Assembly (NCBI RefSeq): GCF_041320665.1
Contig: NZ_CP166730.1
Span: 1,302,001-1,366,000 of the forward strand
Direction of reading: 5' to 3'
Length of the DNA: 64,000 nucleotides
DNA from: Comamonas sp. GB3 AK4-5
Lineage (GTDB): Bacteria; Pseudomonadota; Gammaproteobacteria; Burkholderiales; Burkholderiaceae_C
The notes below the pieces were generated by a model, which was not told where the DNA came from, did not search any database, and was given only the letters and a program-made list of their open reading frames with translations. Every line of letters starts with the position of its first letter. Positions within the stretch are counted from its first letter, which is position 1. The position numbers and the translations under genes were made by a program. Below, piece by piece: positions 63,109 through 64,000 of this stretch.

Positions 63109-64000
63109 TTAGAAGCGATAGCGGGCGCTGAACTGCACATTGCGCGGGGCGCCGTGCATGCCTGAATACCACCAGCCAGACATGGCCGAGATGTATTTGC
63201 GATCGAACAGGTTGTTGACGTTCATGGACAGCGTCAGCTGGTCGTTGACCTCATAGCGGGCCATCAGGCCCACCACGGCGTACGAGGACTGGCGGGCCGT
63301 CGCCATCTTGCCGATCTGCCAGATCTCTCCGGTGTACGAGATGCCGCTGTTCCAGTTGACGCCGCCGCCCACGGTCAGCCGGCGCCAGTCGCCGGGCATG
63401 CGGTAGGTGGTCCACAGACGGACCATCTGGCGCGGGAAGGTGGTGTTGATGCGCAGGCCGTTGGCGTCGTGGGAGCTGCTGAAGTTGTAGGAGGCGGCCA
63501 CGGTCCAGTCACGGGTGATGGCGCCGTTGAGCTCCAGGTCTATGCCCTCTGTTTTCGCCCCCTTGATGGCGCGCGAGGCGGTGTCGCTGGTGCCGGGAAT
63601 CAGGTGGCCAGGATCGTCGGCAGACAGATTGTCCTGGCGGACCTGGTAGAGGGCCACGCTGGTGCCCAGGCGCCCGCCCAGCCAGTCGCTCTTGATGCCG
63701 GTTTCGTAGGTATTGCCTTCTTGCGGGTCGAGGTAGGCGCCGTTGCGGTCGCGGGCGGTTTGCGGGTTGTAGATGGTGGAGAAGCTGGCATACAGCGTGT
63801 GCTGCGGGTTCAGGGTGTAGACCAGGCCGGCATAGGGCGTGAACACCCCGTTTTCCGAGGACTTGGGGTTGGAGTTCCAGCCTACGGACTCGGTCTGGTA
63901 GTTGCTGCGGTAGTTCATCAGCTTGCCGCCGACGATGAGCTTGAGGTCGTCGGACAAGGCGAAGCGGCCGGCGCCATACAGGCTGGTCTGGCGGCGCCCG
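63109..64000 (-). CDS. TonB-dependent (siderophore-type) receptor, 5' part outside window
   Basis: The last about 296 residues of a 22-strand barrel. Strands and loops such as YAGLVYTLNPQHTLYASFST, GNTYETGIKSDWLGGRLGTS, AIKGAKTEGIDLELNGAITR and NVNNLFDRKY are typical of FhuE/FpvA-type siderophore receptors; the protein ends in ISARYRF, the outer-membrane targeting signal. The reading frame continues past the window edge. It takes up an iron complex or other ligand powered by TonB; the ligand cannot be read. Confidence 0.85.
   Translation of the reverse strand, partial: GRRQTSLYGAGRFALSDDLKLIVGGKLMNYRSNYQTESVGWNSNPKSSENGVFTPYAGLVYTLNPQHTLYASFSTIYNPQTARDRNGAYLDPQEGNTYETGIKSDWLGGRLGTSVALYQVRQDNLSADDPGHLIPGTSDTASRAIKGAKTEGIDLELNGAITRDWTVAASYNFSSSHDANGLRINTTFPRQMVRLWTTYRMPGDWRRLTVGGGVNWNSGISYTGEIWQIGKMATARQSSYAVVGLMARYEVNDQLTLSMNVNNLFDRKYISAMSGWWYSGMHGAPRNVQFSARYRF

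Overview
The window looks like chromosomal DNA of a GC-rich betaproteobacterium of the family Comamonadaceae, possibly Comamonas or a close relative. Support comes from several Omp32-like porins, a bioB-A-D-F operon, a lysA/lysR divergent pair, ScpA followed by DUF3460, and the general codon bias. The family call is reasonably firm. The genus is a guess.

Layout. Positions 1-4871 hold the 3' part of a CobN-type chelatase gene, then a MotA/TolQ/ExbB-type channel and a DUF2149 protein; this order resembles the Bacteroidetes HmuS-T-U heme dechelatase module. Positions 4954-5704 are a large imperfect palindrome with no convincing gene. Next come lysA and lysR (5840-8211), an IS5-family insertion sequence joined to a 266-bp MITE (8183-9293), a MaoC hydratase, a DUF1254 protein, and a polar amino-acid ABC transporter set (two permeases and a binding protein, no ATPase). 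Two unknown genes and three porin genes, two of them a recent tandem duplication, lead to panB-panC (20023-21782), a Crp/Fnr regulator, a small DUF4148-like secreted protein, a diguanylate cyclase, a DTW-domain tRNA modifier, a 5-carboxymethyl-2-hydroxymuconate isomerase homologue and the biotin operon bioB-bioA-bioD-bioF (26571-30984, read leftward). Then queE-queD, scpA, a DUF3460 gene, a BamE-like lipoprotein and a second diguanylate cyclase.

Positions 36874-43154 form a leftward sulfur-oxidation block: a monoheme cytochrome c and FccB flavoprotein, a YeeE/YedE transporter, a second FccB-like flavoprotein, SoxY and SoxZ. SoxXA, SoxB and SoxCD are absent from the window. The right third carries metG, a patatin phospholipase, an Mrr-like membrane protein divergent from apbC, lldP divergent from a DauR/YheO-type regulator plus a PLP-dependent ammonia-lyase, a large FtsX-type permease, a LysR/MFS pair, a truncated haemoglobin, LemA, an Smr nuclease, a phytase-like lipoprotein and the 3' part of a TonB-dependent receptor.

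The intergenic DNA is unusually rich in repeats. There are four copies of a MITE whose ends match the resident IS5-family element; nine copies of a roughly 100-bp GC-rich hairpin element placed with one polarity at gene 3' ends, twice supplying the stop codon; a two-copy 90-bp element with compensatory base changes; a 430-bp half copy of the palindrome at 60668; and a palindrome between queE and queD. I saw no tRNA, rRNA, CRISPR array or prophage. All calls rest on reading the sequence and recalling family motifs; no database search was run.
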